Shown here piece after piece: positions 37,611-48,169 of a stretch of DNA of 64,000 bases (position 1 is the stretch's first letter; the number at the start of each line of letters is the position of its first letter). Under the pieces are notes generated by a model. That model was given only the letters and a program-made list of their open reading frames with translations. It was not told where the DNA came from and searched no databases. The stretch lies in assembly GCA_964020085.1 (NCBI GenBank), contig OZ026598.1:15644930-15708929 (forward strand), written 5' to 3'. Both the position numbers and the translations under genes were made by a program. The DNA comes from Micromussa lordhowensis (lineage: Eukaryota > Cnidaria > Anthozoa > Scleractinia > Lobophylliidae).

Positions 37611-40600
37611 GTAAGTTTAAGCAGGCTAAAAGAGTTCAGTTCATAAGAACAAGTATAAGCTTGAAATCCCTAGCTATTTCGAGCATATGCAGTGTAAGTT
37701 TCTGAAGTTTTAAAGCTTAAATTCTGTGAAAGTGGAAGAGTAAGCTCTTTTTTTCATATTTAATAAAATTGTTCCTTTCTCCTTTAGGAAATTCTAATGT
37801 AAGCTTGATGTCTGCATCAAGGGCCGGGGGACGGCTAGTGGGATGTAAGTTACCTCTTACCTTTATGACCTTCTCAAAATTGTAAAATGCGCGAACTAGT
37901 ATTGTCGAGTACTTACTAGTTCCAGAACTAATCAATACAGGGGCAAGAATTAAAATTAAGAAAACCATGCACAAAAGTAATGGACAGCAACCTATGTAAT
38001 AATAATTTACATCAAAATTACAAAAGGTACAAGGGTACAAGTAAAACTTAGTCATCTCTCCACATTGTGACACATCAAGGAGTAGATTCATCATTTTATT
38101 TTGGCGCTTGGATTTGCTTAGTAATTGCACTGAATATGGGATGAAATACTCGACTGAAACACTAATTCTTGAGAAGGATTTTGTCATTGTTCTCTGTTCT
38201 TAAAAAATTTCCAGAGAAGCACTCATTTCTAGATGTTTTGCACCTATCAATGTCAAGCCAGTGGGGCGGGGGAAGGGGGGGGGGACGGGGCATAGGGCAG
38301 GGATTTGATCGATTGCTTTGGCCTGGGGGTAGGGCATTTGGATTTTTCGCAAACATATGACCACAAATTATTTCCCTGGGTGAAGAATTGCAGTTACATT
38401 TGACCTCACATTTTTGCCCCAGGGGTAGGGAATTTTACAGCAATCTTTTGGAAAATGTCAAATCCCTCCCCTATGGCCTGGCTTCCCTCTGCCGGCTTGA
38501 CATTGATAGATGCATTATGGTATTAGAGATATGTATTGTGTTTGTTCTTTGAAATTGATTCAGGAGATTTATTGGGATTTTTATGCTTATTTAAATATTA
38601 CATTGAGCAGAACAAATGTTAGAAAAGCAAGAATAGCATTTTTTCTTGAAACAGAATTAAGCCAGAATACACGTTTTTAGAAGACTAGCGATCATTGTTA
38701 TTGTGTTTGTGAGCAGACTAACCCCATGCATATAATACCATAGAAAGGAAGTTTTTAAAGTTAACAAGAGTCAACATTAATAAGCTTCACCAATAATTAT
38801 TGTAATTGATTTACATATCTTTGTTAAATTATACTGGACTTATCTTGGAAATTCTTCAATAAGGTCAGCCTTTTATCCCTTTTCACAGACACTGGAAGAA
38901 GGGGACCTGGTGAGTTGCTAAGAAACAGTCAATGTCATTACCTGTTGCTAATTTACTTTTCCAAAAGAGTTTTTTTTTCTTGGTTCATATTATACAATAA
39001 CTCATCACCAATCAGTTTTCATTGTTTCTAACCTTTTCAGCAGCCAATGGTGAAATATTAGATGGTGAGTTAAACATATATTTTAGAGTACGTAACATAA
39101 ATGAAAATTCTTTGGTGGTGGTGAATCAAATATAAATTTAACAATGAAATTTACTGTCAGACATGTTCAATCCCAAAGAAGGGAAAGATATAGCCTTGAA
39201 TGCTTCATTGCCGTCCATATCCCTGCCCATCTTCCAAAGGCAAGTTCAGGAAGGCATATGATACATTTACTTCCCATATTGCCTGTATTTAAGAGAGGAT
39301 AGTACAGGTAAGGGTGGGGGAGTCACCATGGTTCATGAGCAGAAAAAAATAGTGAATCACCAATATCAAATTTCATTCCTTATTGGCTGCAGAATGTGTC
39401 TGTCATTCAGAGTGGATTTTTTTGCAAACCCTATATACTTTAGTATAATTTTCAGCAATTTAGCAATTATTATAGTCTGCAGCTTATTTCAATTACATGA
39501 TGGCAGTCAACTGAGGTACATGTACAGTAAGTGTACCGAATATTGTTAAAGTTTCCATCTTTCTATCTATAAAAAAGAAGCACACCTGAAAGTTACATTA
39601 AATTTTGGATTTTGGTCTCGCTTAGGGTGTTCCGGGCAAAGCGCCAATATTTTATGCCGCCAAGGTCTCGTTTAGGGTTCCGCGAAAAAAACACAGAATC
39701 ATGCGAAGAGAAACAGAAGTCAAATTTTCTTTTTAACTTGTTCTGTTTACCACATTGCCTCTGTGATTATAAGCTTAATTTATGACAATGCTTTTAAAAA
39801 CTACTTTTAGATAAAAACATTCAATGATTATGTCTTTATATCATTAAAATTCATTGCATGTCGTATTTGTTTGTTTTTAAGCGGTCTCTTTTAGGGGTCA
39901 AAATTTGCTTGAGCCATGTTCAGATTGGTCTCCTTTAGGGGTCACAAAAACCTTGAGCCATGCACAGATGGTCTCCTTTAGGGGTTAAATTCAAAATTTC
40001 CAACGAGCATCCCCGTCTATTTCATATGGAAGTCCCCCCCCCCCCCGGGGGAGCAGCCGTTAGTGGGGATGATCATTGCGTGGCGACCTTAATAACGGCT
40101 GCGAAGGAAACTAAGTTCCACCTATCAGGTGTTATTATTTAGTGACTGAGATAACATTGTTATTCAACTTATTTTGAAACAGGTCATGATGAAGAAATGC
40201 CCACGGGTAGAGTTGCCCCAGAACAAGCTGCACCTGCAGGAGCTCCTGCAGGGGGTGCAGCACATTACCAAGAAGGAGCGGCTCCCCCTGTAAGAGCTCC
40301 TCCAGGTGCAGCAGGTGTCCTGCCACCACCAGGAGCCCTGCCACCACCAGGAGCCCTGCCACCACCAGGAGCCCCGCCTGTTGTGCCGCCTGGGCCTGAG
40401 CGGCCAAGGCTGACAAAGCAAAGGAGTAAGTGATAACTGAAACATGTATATTAATACTGAATACATTGTACAAGACTATTTTCAAATGGGAGTTACAATC
40501 AAAATATCAATAAGGAAGTGAAAATCTAAAAGGCTTTTTTGTATTTAAGAAGAAACATCGAAATGCTATTGTCTAATTTTGAATTTTAAGCTAATTATTA

Positions 40601-41273
40601 ATAAACTACACCATTTCTAGCATAATTAAAGCTAAAAAAGTGCTCTCCAAAACGTTTTAAACAGTTAATGAAACTGCCTTGCAGGCAGATATTTAATTCT
40701 ATGTTGTGTCAAGGAAAAAATCATAAAAAAAATAGTTGGAAGGTTTTTCTCTCTTTAAAAATGCTTATGATGTGAGAATGATATTAGTATAACCATTCTA
40801 CATTTTTTTGTTGACACCACTTTCATGATATTTTTTAATGAAGTTTAGTTTTGTTTCCACATTAATACATTACAATCACTTCCAATGATAATAAACTGAG
40901 AACAATAAATGCAGATATTAAAACCTCTTAGCTTCAATTTGTCTTTGTCCTACTGCTGTCATCAAATGTCCTATTGTCTCCATCATGTGACAGAAATTGA
41001 AACAAAGAAATGTCACCCAACTAGTTTGACAACTGAAGCCAGTAGCATGAGAGGATAATAAATTTTGCCTTATGTCATTTTCTTTTTTTCTTTTCAGTCA
41101 AATGTTTCACATGCAAGGGTTGGGGGCACTCCTACAGGGAGTGTCCTTCAGGACCAGCCCCTCAGTTTTGGCGGGCTGGTCGAGGTGGCAGCCACTTTCG
41201 TCGTGGCCATGGTGGCCACCGTGGCCGGGAGGGTGGCAAAACCACAAATAATGTCACCTTAAAATTTTTTTAG
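37577..41273 (+). CDS. Spliced gene: proline-rich CCHC zinc-knuckle protein, 184 aa
   Basis: Six coding exons join in one frame: 37577-37610, 37788-37844, 38889-38909, 39041-39064, 40183-40425 and 41098-41273 (TAG). Every junction is GT-AG and phase 1. The product starts MPSFNNFFARRG. Residues 1-45 are basic and glycine-containing; 46-126 are Ala/Pro/Gly-rich with a triplicated LPPPGA (about 92-109). Residues 129-142 form a zinc knuckle, C-x2-C-x4-H-x4-C (CFTCKGWGHSYREC). The tail, 150-174, is rich in Gly, Arg and His. Zinc knuckles bind single-stranded nucleic acid in CNBP-type proteins and in retroelement Gag, so an RNA- or DNA-binding role is likely. I cannot name an orthologue, and a gag-derived origin is possible but unproven. 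There is no protease or reverse transcriptase nearby. Confidence 0.72.
37788..37844 (+). CDS. Zinc-knuckle gene, coding exon 2
   Basis: Acceptor ttctcctttag; donor GGAT|GTAAGT. 57 nt, phase 1 in and out. Encodes NSNVSLMSASRAGGRLVG. Confidence 0.65.
38244..38509. mobile_element. MITE in intron 2 of the zinc-knuckle gene
   Basis: Inverted ends CTATCAATGTCAAGCC and GGCTTGACATTGATAG. The inside is G-rich on one side and its C-rich inverse on the other (ggcatagggcaggg / ccctcccctatggcc). Non-coding. Confidence 0.75.
38889..38909 (+). CDS. Zinc-knuckle gene, coding exon 3 (21-nt microexon)
   Basis: Acceptor cttttcacag; donor CCTG|GTGAGT. Only 21 nt, phase 1 both sides, encoding roughly YTGRRGP. 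It could be skipped without a frameshift. Confidence 0.55.
39041..39064 (+). CDS. Zinc-knuckle gene, coding exon 4 (24-nt microexon)
   Basis: Acceptor accttttcag followed directly by cag, so a NAGNAG choice could add or drop one codon. Donor GATG|GTGAGT. Encodes AANGEILD. Confidence 0.55.
39161..39261 (+). other. Possible alternative or poison exon in intron 4
   Basis: The acceptor ttactgtcag is followed, in phase with exon 4, by an open frame (DMFNPKEGKDIALNASLPS...) that ends at TGA 39259-39261. A GC-AG donor (AAAG|GCAAGT) lies at 39239/39240, but using it gives phase 2 and an immediate stop in exon 5. So it could be an alternative last exon or a poison exon, or it could be chance. Confidence 0.25.
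39614..40125. repeat. Degenerate ggtctcctttagggg minisatellite with poly-C tract
   Basis: Copies of ggtctc(c/g)(t/c)ttaggg at 39614, 39664, 39883, 39927 and 39970; the last three are spaced about 43 bp and share a gagccatg motif. They are followed by a 13-base C run (40034-40046) and an aataacggctgcgaagg segment. It lies in intron 4 and looks like a mobile-element end or minisatellite. Confidence 0.6.
40183..40425 (+). CDS. Zinc-knuckle gene, coding exon 5 (Pro/Ala-rich)
   Basis: Acceptor ttttgaaacag; donor AGGA|GTAAGT. 243 nt, phase 1. It contains three near-identical 18-bp repeats (ctgccaccaccaggagcc) at about 40319-40374, encoding LPPPGA three times; this stretch is prone to copy-number change. 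Open frames on the opposite strand here are shadows of this GC-rich exon. Confidence 0.75.
41098..41273 (+). CDS. Zinc-knuckle gene, terminal coding exon 6
   Basis: Long polypyrimidine acceptor (tttttttcttttcag). Encodes the CCHC knuckle and the Gly/Arg/His-rich tail, ending TAG at 41271-41273. Confidence 0.78.
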
Positions 41274-41486
41274 TTGCTGAATTTTGTTTTCTTTTCCAAT
41301 ATAAATTTACTTTTCAGAATATTTCATTTTTTTACAGGTTTATAGTTTCTGTATCTTTAAGAAGTTTGTATATTTTGATTAAAATGAAAGATTTGATTTT
41401 AGATGTTGAATTTCTTCTTCTTGTATCTTGCATACCTCTGACTTAGTCAGAGTAAATTATTTGTGACACTGACAGTACTGTGGTAA

Positions 41487-41492
41487 ATTAAA
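41487..41492 (+). terminator. Candidate poly(A) signal of the zinc-knuckle gene
   Basis: ATTAAA about 210 bp after the stop codon. No AATAAA was noticed between the stop and this point. Confidence 0.35.
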
Positions 41493-42320
41493 GTGAAACT
41501 AACACTATACCACCAATGAATCTCCATCTGCTATAGCTCATCCATATTAGCTACATGTATGCTGCTATGTACATTCTTTGCTTGAATTTGATTTTGTTTT
41601 GTAAAAAGTTCATGGAAGTGCATTGTATATGAGCTATAAAAAATTCCATGTATGAGAATTTTTGGCTTACCTAAATGCCATATGCTTTTTTGTATTCTCA
41701 AACATACTGTACAAACAGTTTATGCAGTCATTTTCATCACCTATTTCTTAAGTTGAGCTTTTGGTTACTTATTCCTGTTGATCTTTGGATCTTAATACAG
41801 AACAACCCAATTTTCGAAAACTAACAATTTTTGTGGACAACTGTTTTGGCTCAAATTATGTGGTAACAAGTGACATTTAACAATACCACCAGTTTGTTCC
41901 CTGATAAAGATTATTCAGTAATGTGGCTAAGATCATTAGGGGGAGTGTACATCAATTGACCACTTTGTTTAGCCAATAGTTTTAGTGGTTGCAACTGGTG
42001 ACATATCAAAACAGTTATGAGTGGCAATAGCTCTATACTGACTAAAGATCACCAGAATGTCAGAAACATTCCATGGCATTAAATTGGCTAGCAACCAAAA
42101 AATCACAAAAAGTGGATATCCCCTAACTGATCATTTCATCCTTCATTAACAATCAAGCAACAAATGAACAAAGCGTATCGTAGTAATGTTGTCATAATTT
42201 GACAATTGCCTGATTTCAAACCGTGAGGGACTAGGTACGAGTCTGTTAATTATGGGATAAGCAACTATTGATCCACATAGTCAGAAAGATCAACACACCG
42301 AGATTCACAAAATCCCCAAG
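41493..42320. other. Intergenic, no gene seen
   Basis: AT-rich with no convincing exon, RNA gene or repeat. Confidence 0.5.
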
Positions 42321-42530
42321 TTGGGTATTAATCTGGTCAGTTCTGACTAACATACAGGGTCACGGTTAATAAATGTCAAAATCTATCGTTTAATGGAAAA
42401 TGGCAAAATGATAGCTCTTTAAATGTCACCTAAAATAAAGAGTTTGTATTGATTGGGCAGAGTCAGGACTCAAAATTATAAGTCTTTGTATGGATATTTG
42501 CAACTTTTGCAAGGCTCCCATCTGAAAAGT
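42320..42530. repeat. Diverged MITE-like fragment
   Basis: The stretch ctcaaaattataagtctttg...aaggctcccatc resembles one half of the 35028-35594 MITE (ctcaaaattagagacgtttg...aagctccatatc). No matching second arm was found, so it looks like a decayed half. Confidence 0.3.
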
Positions 42531-42589
42531 CTTAAACTTCGCTGGGTATCTTCTCTTTCTTTTGGAAACATTTCTGGGCTCTTACTTCG

Positions 42590-42915
42590 GGTAGAAGACA
42601 CAGTACACTAAACAAAAGAACGCCGCTAAACAAACCTATTGTTTTCCTCGTTCTTTTGTCCTTTTCTCTTCTATTGTTGTACGTCAGCTGTGTCTTCTGC
42701 TGTCTTCTACACGAAGTAAAAGGCCATTTCTGTAAGATTTTTAATCGCCCCAGTCCTCCCGTGTTTCTGCCGCACTTCACGAAGTCTCGCGCCTCCACTC
42801 AGCGGATTCTCGCCACTCGAGAGGAGCACTGGGAAAGGACATTTGGGGTGAGTTTAGTATCGGAAGAATTCGTTGTCAGTTTGAAAGATCACAAGGAACG
42901 CGTACACGAAAGGTA
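42590..42915. other. CpG-containing patch with splice-donor-like sites
   Basis: The region 42700-42850 is richer in CG dinucleotides than its surroundings. It carries donor-like sites TGGG|GTGAGT (42847/42848) and AAAG|GTAATT (near 42911). It may be the promoter and first exon of a rightward gene outside what I can reconstruct. Open frames on both strands start with non-ATG codons. Confidence 0.2.
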
Positions 42916-43134
42916 ATTAACAAGACACGCGGTTGAAAATTCGAACTTGAACGCCATGAAATGTTGACACAAGAATAGTTACTTTCTTGAAAAGATTAAA
43001 AGGTGAGCCATCTAATAAGCTTATAAATCGTTTTTTTCAAATTTTAATTGTTGATAGCGGTAGGCTTTTAATACGGGTTAATTACAGTTTTAAAGTGTAA
43101 GTAAGCTCATTTTTATGGCGCGTTTTTAGTGTCA

Positions 43135-43740
43135 AAATTCAAACTGCCGATTCAAACATTCGATCCTTGATTTCAAACATGGAATTGTTCGACTTGAACA
43201 TTCGATCCTTTAATCCAAACATGCATTTCTTTAATTGAAACATGCATATCATGAATCCCTTGAGTCTATACTTCAGTTCAAACATGCAATTCGTATATTT
43301 AAACGTTCCATAGTTTAGTTCGAACATTACATCCTTTAATTCAAACATGCAATTCTTCATTTCTGACAATCAATCCTGGAAGTCGAACATTCAAACCCTC
43401 AATTGGAAGACGCGTTTCCTCAACTCAAGCATGCAGACTTCTGACTCAAACACTCAATCCGTCAATTGAAATGTTCAATTCACCGATTCAAACATTCCAT
43501 TCGCCGATTCAAACATTCAATTCTTCGATTCAAACATTCAATTTCTTCGATTCAAACATTCAGTTCTCCAATTCAAACGCTACATTTCGAGAGCAAACGC
43601 TTTATTTGTCGTTTAAAATGTTCCGCCCTTTAGTTTCAAGGTTTAAAACTGGGATTGCTCGATCCATAAATTCATTTGCTCAATGCAATTATCCAACACC
43701 TCGATTCAAACATTCAGTTTCAAACATTCAGTGTACTCGC
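43135..43740. repeat. Degenerate ~24-bp minisatellite (gattcaaacattc), left arm
   Basis: Many diverged copies of (c/g)attcaaacattc(a/g)(a/t)t spaced about 20-26 bp. The mirror block is 45660-46285, where the right arm has extra copies of gaatcgccgaactgaatgtt. Confidence 0.75.
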
Positions 43741-43769
43741 CAGTAGACTGGGACAGAGTATCGGTCAGT

Positions 43770-43890
43770 ATAAAACATGGACTGCGGACTACGGACTACG
43801 GACTGGGTATAAAACACGGACTCAAGTATAAAACGCGGACTAAGCATTACGGACTAGTTATAAAATACGGACCGAGCATAACGGACTCGG
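43770..43890. repeat. Short-motif repeat (acggact / tataaaac), left arm
   Basis: Alternating copies of cggact(a/g) and (g/t)tataaaac. The mirror copy is at 45500-45625. Confidence 0.6.
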
Positions 43891-44339
43891 CATAAAACAA
43901 GAAGAAAGGTTCTACATTGAATAAATTCTCGCACTAACGTTTTCATAAATAGAAGCTGCTTGTAATTATAGAAGTCTCATTTCCCGAAAGTGTCCGCTCA
44001 TACAGGTTCCGCCATACTCGATTGCCGAGAAAAAAATAGAAGACACTGAAAGTCACAAAATTGACGAGCTGTATGAATTTTCGAATGATCCAAGCGATGA
44101 TTAAATGTTTTGGAAAATCAACAGTCGAGAGATTTGAGGAGAATTCGAACGACATCTCCCGCTGTTTATTCATACGATAATGTAATTCGTTATTAAATAA
44201 ATACACATGAATACGGCCATAATGAGGAACAAAAAGTTGATAAATAGAAGAAACGACATTACACAAGGATGGCAGTTCTGCACTCCTTGATATCGCCTTG
44301 GAAAAGGAAGGGGAAAAAGAAAAAAAAAAAACAGTTCTT

Positions 44340-44458
44340 CCAATACGGGCTATTCAGATTTGGTCACCCACCCAAGCACTATCCCCGTTGAACAGGGCTT
44401 AACTTTGCTGATCGGACCAAACACGTTGCTGTACTTGTGGTGTAGTGACTCCACGGTG
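44340..44458 (-). ncRNA. 5S rRNA-derived sequence, left arm
   Basis: On the minus strand the stretch cagcaaagttaagccctg...atagtgcttgggtgggtgacc matches the 5S rRNA internal control region as I know it (A box ..gctaagc.., C box tagtacttggatgggagacc). Before it, actacaccac parallels the 5S 5' part (ccataccac). It is diverged across the middle, so it is a pseudogene or SINE3-type head rather than a functional 5S gene. It carries gtccgatcagc where the right arm has gtccaatcagc. Confidence 0.6.
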
Positions 44459-44765
44459 AACGCATTGTTTTAAATTCTAAGATGAGAAAAGGTATGAAAA
44501 AAAGATATGTGATACTGCATGGCTGGGAAAGCAGAGAACAAAAAAATTAGAGGAAAATGAAAATGAGAACTATTACTTGCTATTGTGATCGGACAAGCTA
44601 GCGGCACTTTCGAAATAATTGCCTCGGTCTCTGGGACGAAGAATAACTTTGTGAATGTGAATATTTTCAACGGCGTTACATCTCCTCATGTACTCTCTTG
44701 CCGGGAATCGAAACTTTGCAAGAAAAGAAGAATTCATATTTGAAACTATATATCGCATCCCTTAC

Positions 44766-44781
44766 CTCCAATGCCGGCCAT
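44766..44781 (-). other. Mini first-exon-like motif in the foldback centre
   Basis: Minus strand: CACCCAAG then ATG GCC GGC ATT GGA G followed by GTAAGG. It has a good start context and a near-perfect donor, encoding MAGIG. It lies in the unpaired centre, so it may be a captured promoter and first-exon fragment. No downstream exon was identified. Confidence 0.2.
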
Positions 44782-44943
44782 CTTGGGTGACGGCACATGC
44801 GCAATTACCATTCCCTTGATGCAATTATTATAAGGAAAGTGCCGCTTCTCCGATCACTAAAGCAAGAGAGTATATGCAGTATCACATATCTTTTTTTCAT
44901 ACCTTTTCTCATCTTAGAATTTAAAACAATGCGTTCACCGTGG

Positions 44944-45062
44944 AGTCACTACACCACAAGTACAGCAACGTGTTTGGTCCAATCAGCAAAGTTAAGCCCT
45001 GTTCAACGGGGATAGTGCTTGGGTGGGTGACCAAATCTGAATAGCCCGTATTGGAAGAACTG
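44944..45062 (+). ncRNA. 5S rRNA-derived sequence, right arm
   Basis: Mirror copy of the left-arm segment in the opposite orientation, with the same A- and C-box-like blocks. If its internal Pol III promoter still works, transcription would run outward to the right, and from the left copy outward to the left. Confidence 0.6.
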
Positions 45063-46597
45063 GTTTTTTTTTCTTTTTCCCCTTCCTTTTCTAAGGCGAT
45101 ATCAAGGAGTGCAGAACTGCCATCCTTGTGTAATGTCGTTTCTTCTATTTATCAACTTTTTGTTCCTCATTATGGCCGTATTTATGTGTATTTATTTATA
45201 ACGAATTACATTATCGTATGAATAAACAGCGGGAGATGTCGTTCGAATTCTCCTCAAATCTCTCGACTGTTGATTTTTCAAAACATTTAATCATCGCTTG
45301 GATCATTCGAAAATTCATACAGCTCATCAATTTTGTGACTTTCAGTGTCTTCTATTTTTTTCTCGGCAATTGAGTATGGCGGAACCTGTATGAGCGGACA
45401 CTTTCGGGAAATGAGACTTCTATAATTACAAGCAGCTTCTATTTATGAAAACGTTAGTGCGAGAATTTATTCAATGTAGAACCTTTCTTCTTGTTTTATG
45501 CCGAGTCCGTTATGCTCGGTCCGTATTTTATAACTAGTCCGTAATGCTTAGTCCGCGTTTTATACTTGAGTCCGTGTTTTATACCCAGTCCGTAGTCCGT
45601 AGTCCGCAGTCCATGTTTTATACTGACCGATACTCTGTCCCAGTCTACTGGCGAGTACACTGAATGTTTGAATCGCCGAACTGAATGTTTGAATCGCCGA
45701 ACTGAATGTTTGAATCGAGGTGTTGGATAATTGCATTGAGCAAATGAATTTATGGATCGAGCAATCCCAGTTTTAAACCTTGAAACTAAAGGGCGGAACA
45801 TTTTAAACGACAAATAAAGCGTTTGCTCTCGAAATGTAGCGTTTGAATTGGAGAACTGAATGTTTGAATCGAAGAATTGAATGTTTGAATCGAAGAATTG
45901 AATGTTTGAATCGGGGAATGGAATGTTTGAATCGGTGAATTGAACATTTCAATTGACGGATTGAGTGTTTGAGTCAGAAGTCTGCATGCTTGAGTTGAGG
46001 AAACGCGTCTTCCAATTGAGGGTTTGAATGTTCGACTTCCAGGATTGATTGTCAGAAATGAAGAATTGCATGTTTGAATTAAAGGATGTAATGTTCGAAC
46101 TAAACTATGGAACGTTTAAATATACGAATTGCATGTTTGAACTGAAGTATAGACTCTAGGGATTCATGATATGCATGTTTCAATTAAAGAAATGCATGTT
46201 TGGATTAAAGGATCGAATGTTCAAGTCGAACAATTCCATGTTTGAAATCAAGGATCGAATGTTTGAATCGGCAGTTTGAATTTTGACACTAAAAACGCGC
46301 CATACATTTTATACTAGATGTTTTATTTGGTCAGCACACTGCAGACCTAAAGGTAAAAATCAGTCTGCATAATGCTGACTGAGAGTAAAATGCAGACTGC
46401 AGAGCAAACACTTTTTAACTGAATGATGTTACTATTTCCACCTTTGAGACCTAACCGTAAACAGGCTAACTGTAGCATTATTTAGGCTAAACTGAGTGAT
46501 ATCCAGGCTAATTGGAGTGATTTCGAGTCTAACCAGAGGGTCATTCAGGCTGACCGGAGTGTAGTCTTTTACTACATTTAGCCTTAATAATCATGTA

Positions 46598-47995
46598 ATA
46601 CTACCAATTTCATCGATATGCGATCCCCAAATCAAAACTCTTGCCAGCATTTGGCCATTTGCTTCCTTCAATCATGCCTTCCCTATATGGTGTTATAGAA
46701 GTGCTGGTCTTGTTTTCAAAAATAATGCAGCCACTGTATAGCCTATTCGTTCAACATGGTTGCTTGTTATTCTCCAAGTCTACTTCTTTTTTCACCAACC
46801 GTCCATTTGTCTTCCTTTTCCCATCCGGAATAGCTAATCAACTGTGGAGGTATTTCTGTACATGTAGATTCTCAAAATTTTCTTCACAAATGTCTTCCTA
46901 GCCTGTGTTCAGACAAAACTAAACCCTGGTATAGTCTGTCTGTGAATCAGTGAGTCACCAAAAGCTTGTACCGCCCCCCACGTGTTACCAGGGCTTTCTA
47001 TAATAGGTTCCAATTGTGTCTTGCATAATTATGGCTGTTCTTTCATGCACCATGATTGGATGAGTGAATCTCGTGGAACCATGGTTACGCTCTTGATGAA
47101 TACCAGATACACAAAACAAACAAGGCAGCTGGCAGCAATCATGAAATTATCATTTAAGGTGGTAAAAAGCAGTTTGAACTATCTGGCAATCTTCTCGATG
47201 AATGGGAATCTGTGAAAGTTTTTTGGCACAACGATGCATTTGTTAATCTCCCTGCTGGTTTCGGAAAATCTTTCATCGTTTGATACCTGCTGATTGTCGT
47301 GGATATTGTTCATTCTAAACCAAAACATGCATACATGACAAGTTCCTAAAATGTAAATCCTGTGGGGCTGTGAATGCTAACCGAACGTTCAAAGTGGCAA
47401 AGAAAATAAACCTACCATCGTGTTACTGTTAGCAACTCCGAATAACATTTCAGTAAAACTTTCACATTTAATTATGCCTCGCCAGGTAATTTTGTGATCG
47501 CAGCCATGTTTGTTTTGTGTATATGGTATTCATTACGAGTGTAACCATGGCTCCATGAGATCTACACGTCTCATCACGGTGCATGAAAAAAAAGAGCCAT
47601 ATGCAAGAGCAAATTAGAACCTATTATAGAAAACCTTTGTGACACACGGGGAGGCAGAACAAGCTTTTAGTCGCTGATTTGCATACGGACTATACCAGGG
47701 TTTAGTTTCGTCTGCAACACAGGCTAATGTCTTCCCCTTTCGCAGAAATCTTGCTGCAATGCTCACTCTAAACCCCTGCACAAGCAAAAGACCACTTGCC
47801 AAAGTAAGCTTAAAGAATAACAAGCAACCATGTTAAACAAAGAGGCTACATAGACTGTAGTGGCCGTCATATAATGAAAACAAGAGAGGCGCCCCTACAT
47901 GTATAACACCAAAATAATGAGGAATGCATGATTAACAGAAGAGAAATGCCAAACGATCAGCAGAGGTTTGATGCAGGGTCGCATATCAATGAAAT
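46598..47995. mobile_element. Second, older foldback element
   Basis: The arms (about 46598-47160 and 47470-47995) are inverted and clearly related but diverged: for example aaactaaaccctggtatagtc at 46914 matches the inverse of gactataccagggtttagtt at 47689, and caacatggttgcttgttatt at 46752 matches the inverse at 47814. The centre, about 47160-47470, is weakly or not paired. Flanks on both sides carry agtctgcag-type repeats (46320-46410; 48050-48130), so the element may be about 1.85 kb. Open frames inside are not credible genes. Confidence 0.65.
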
Positions 47996-48169
47996 TGGTG
48001 GAAAGATCAGTGCCTGATACTATTATTATAACACAATAATTATATACTTTTGAAGTCTGTAGTCTGCAGTCGACATTTTAATCTTAGTCTACATTTTACC
48101 TAATCTCGGTCTGCAGCCCATAGTCTCTGTCTTACACTTACGATTTTCAGTTTGATTATCAGCAAAGTG

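Larger units (their letters stand above)
43114..46304. mobile_element. 3,191-bp foldback element with 6-bp target duplication
   Basis: Two arms, about 43114-44521 and 44874-46304, are inverted copies with few differences. They start TATGGCGCGTTTTTAGTGTC and end with the inverse. A perfect CATTTT flanks both sides (43108-43113 and 46305-46310). Pairing resumes inside (44580-44622 with about 44820-44863), leaving an unpaired centre of about 200 bp. Each arm carries a gattcaaacattc minisatellite, a block of ggact/cggact and tataaaac repeats, and a 5S rRNA-like segment. No transposase ORF is visible, so it is non-autonomous. Confidence 0.85.

Noticed and set aside
39614..39985. Telomere-like ttaggg words
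   Set aside because: They occur once per ggtctcctttagggg repeat and are not tandem TTAGGG.
40135..40485. Minus-strand frames of 116 and 100 codons
   Set aside because: They are shadows of the Pro/Ala-rich exon 5 and run through its splice sites; their Leu/Val or Trp-rich repeats come from the 18-bp repeat.
42532..42916. Overlapping frames on both strands
   Set aside because: Both start with non-ATG codons (GTG and TTG). I kept only the CpG and donor-like signals as a weak note.
43480..43600. Regularly spaced direct repeats resembling CRISPR
   Set aside because: Copies are degenerate, spacers are not unique and the context is a eukaryotic foldback element; this is a minisatellite.
43139..45813. 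Several frames of 66-107 codons in the foldback
   Set aside because: They translate minisatellite or arm sequence, and arms in mirror positions give the same peptides (for example the 105-codon minus frame at 45496-45813 and plus frames at 43471-43895).
46641..47823. Frames in the second foldback
   Set aside because: Arms are diverged and frames are not conserved between the two arms.
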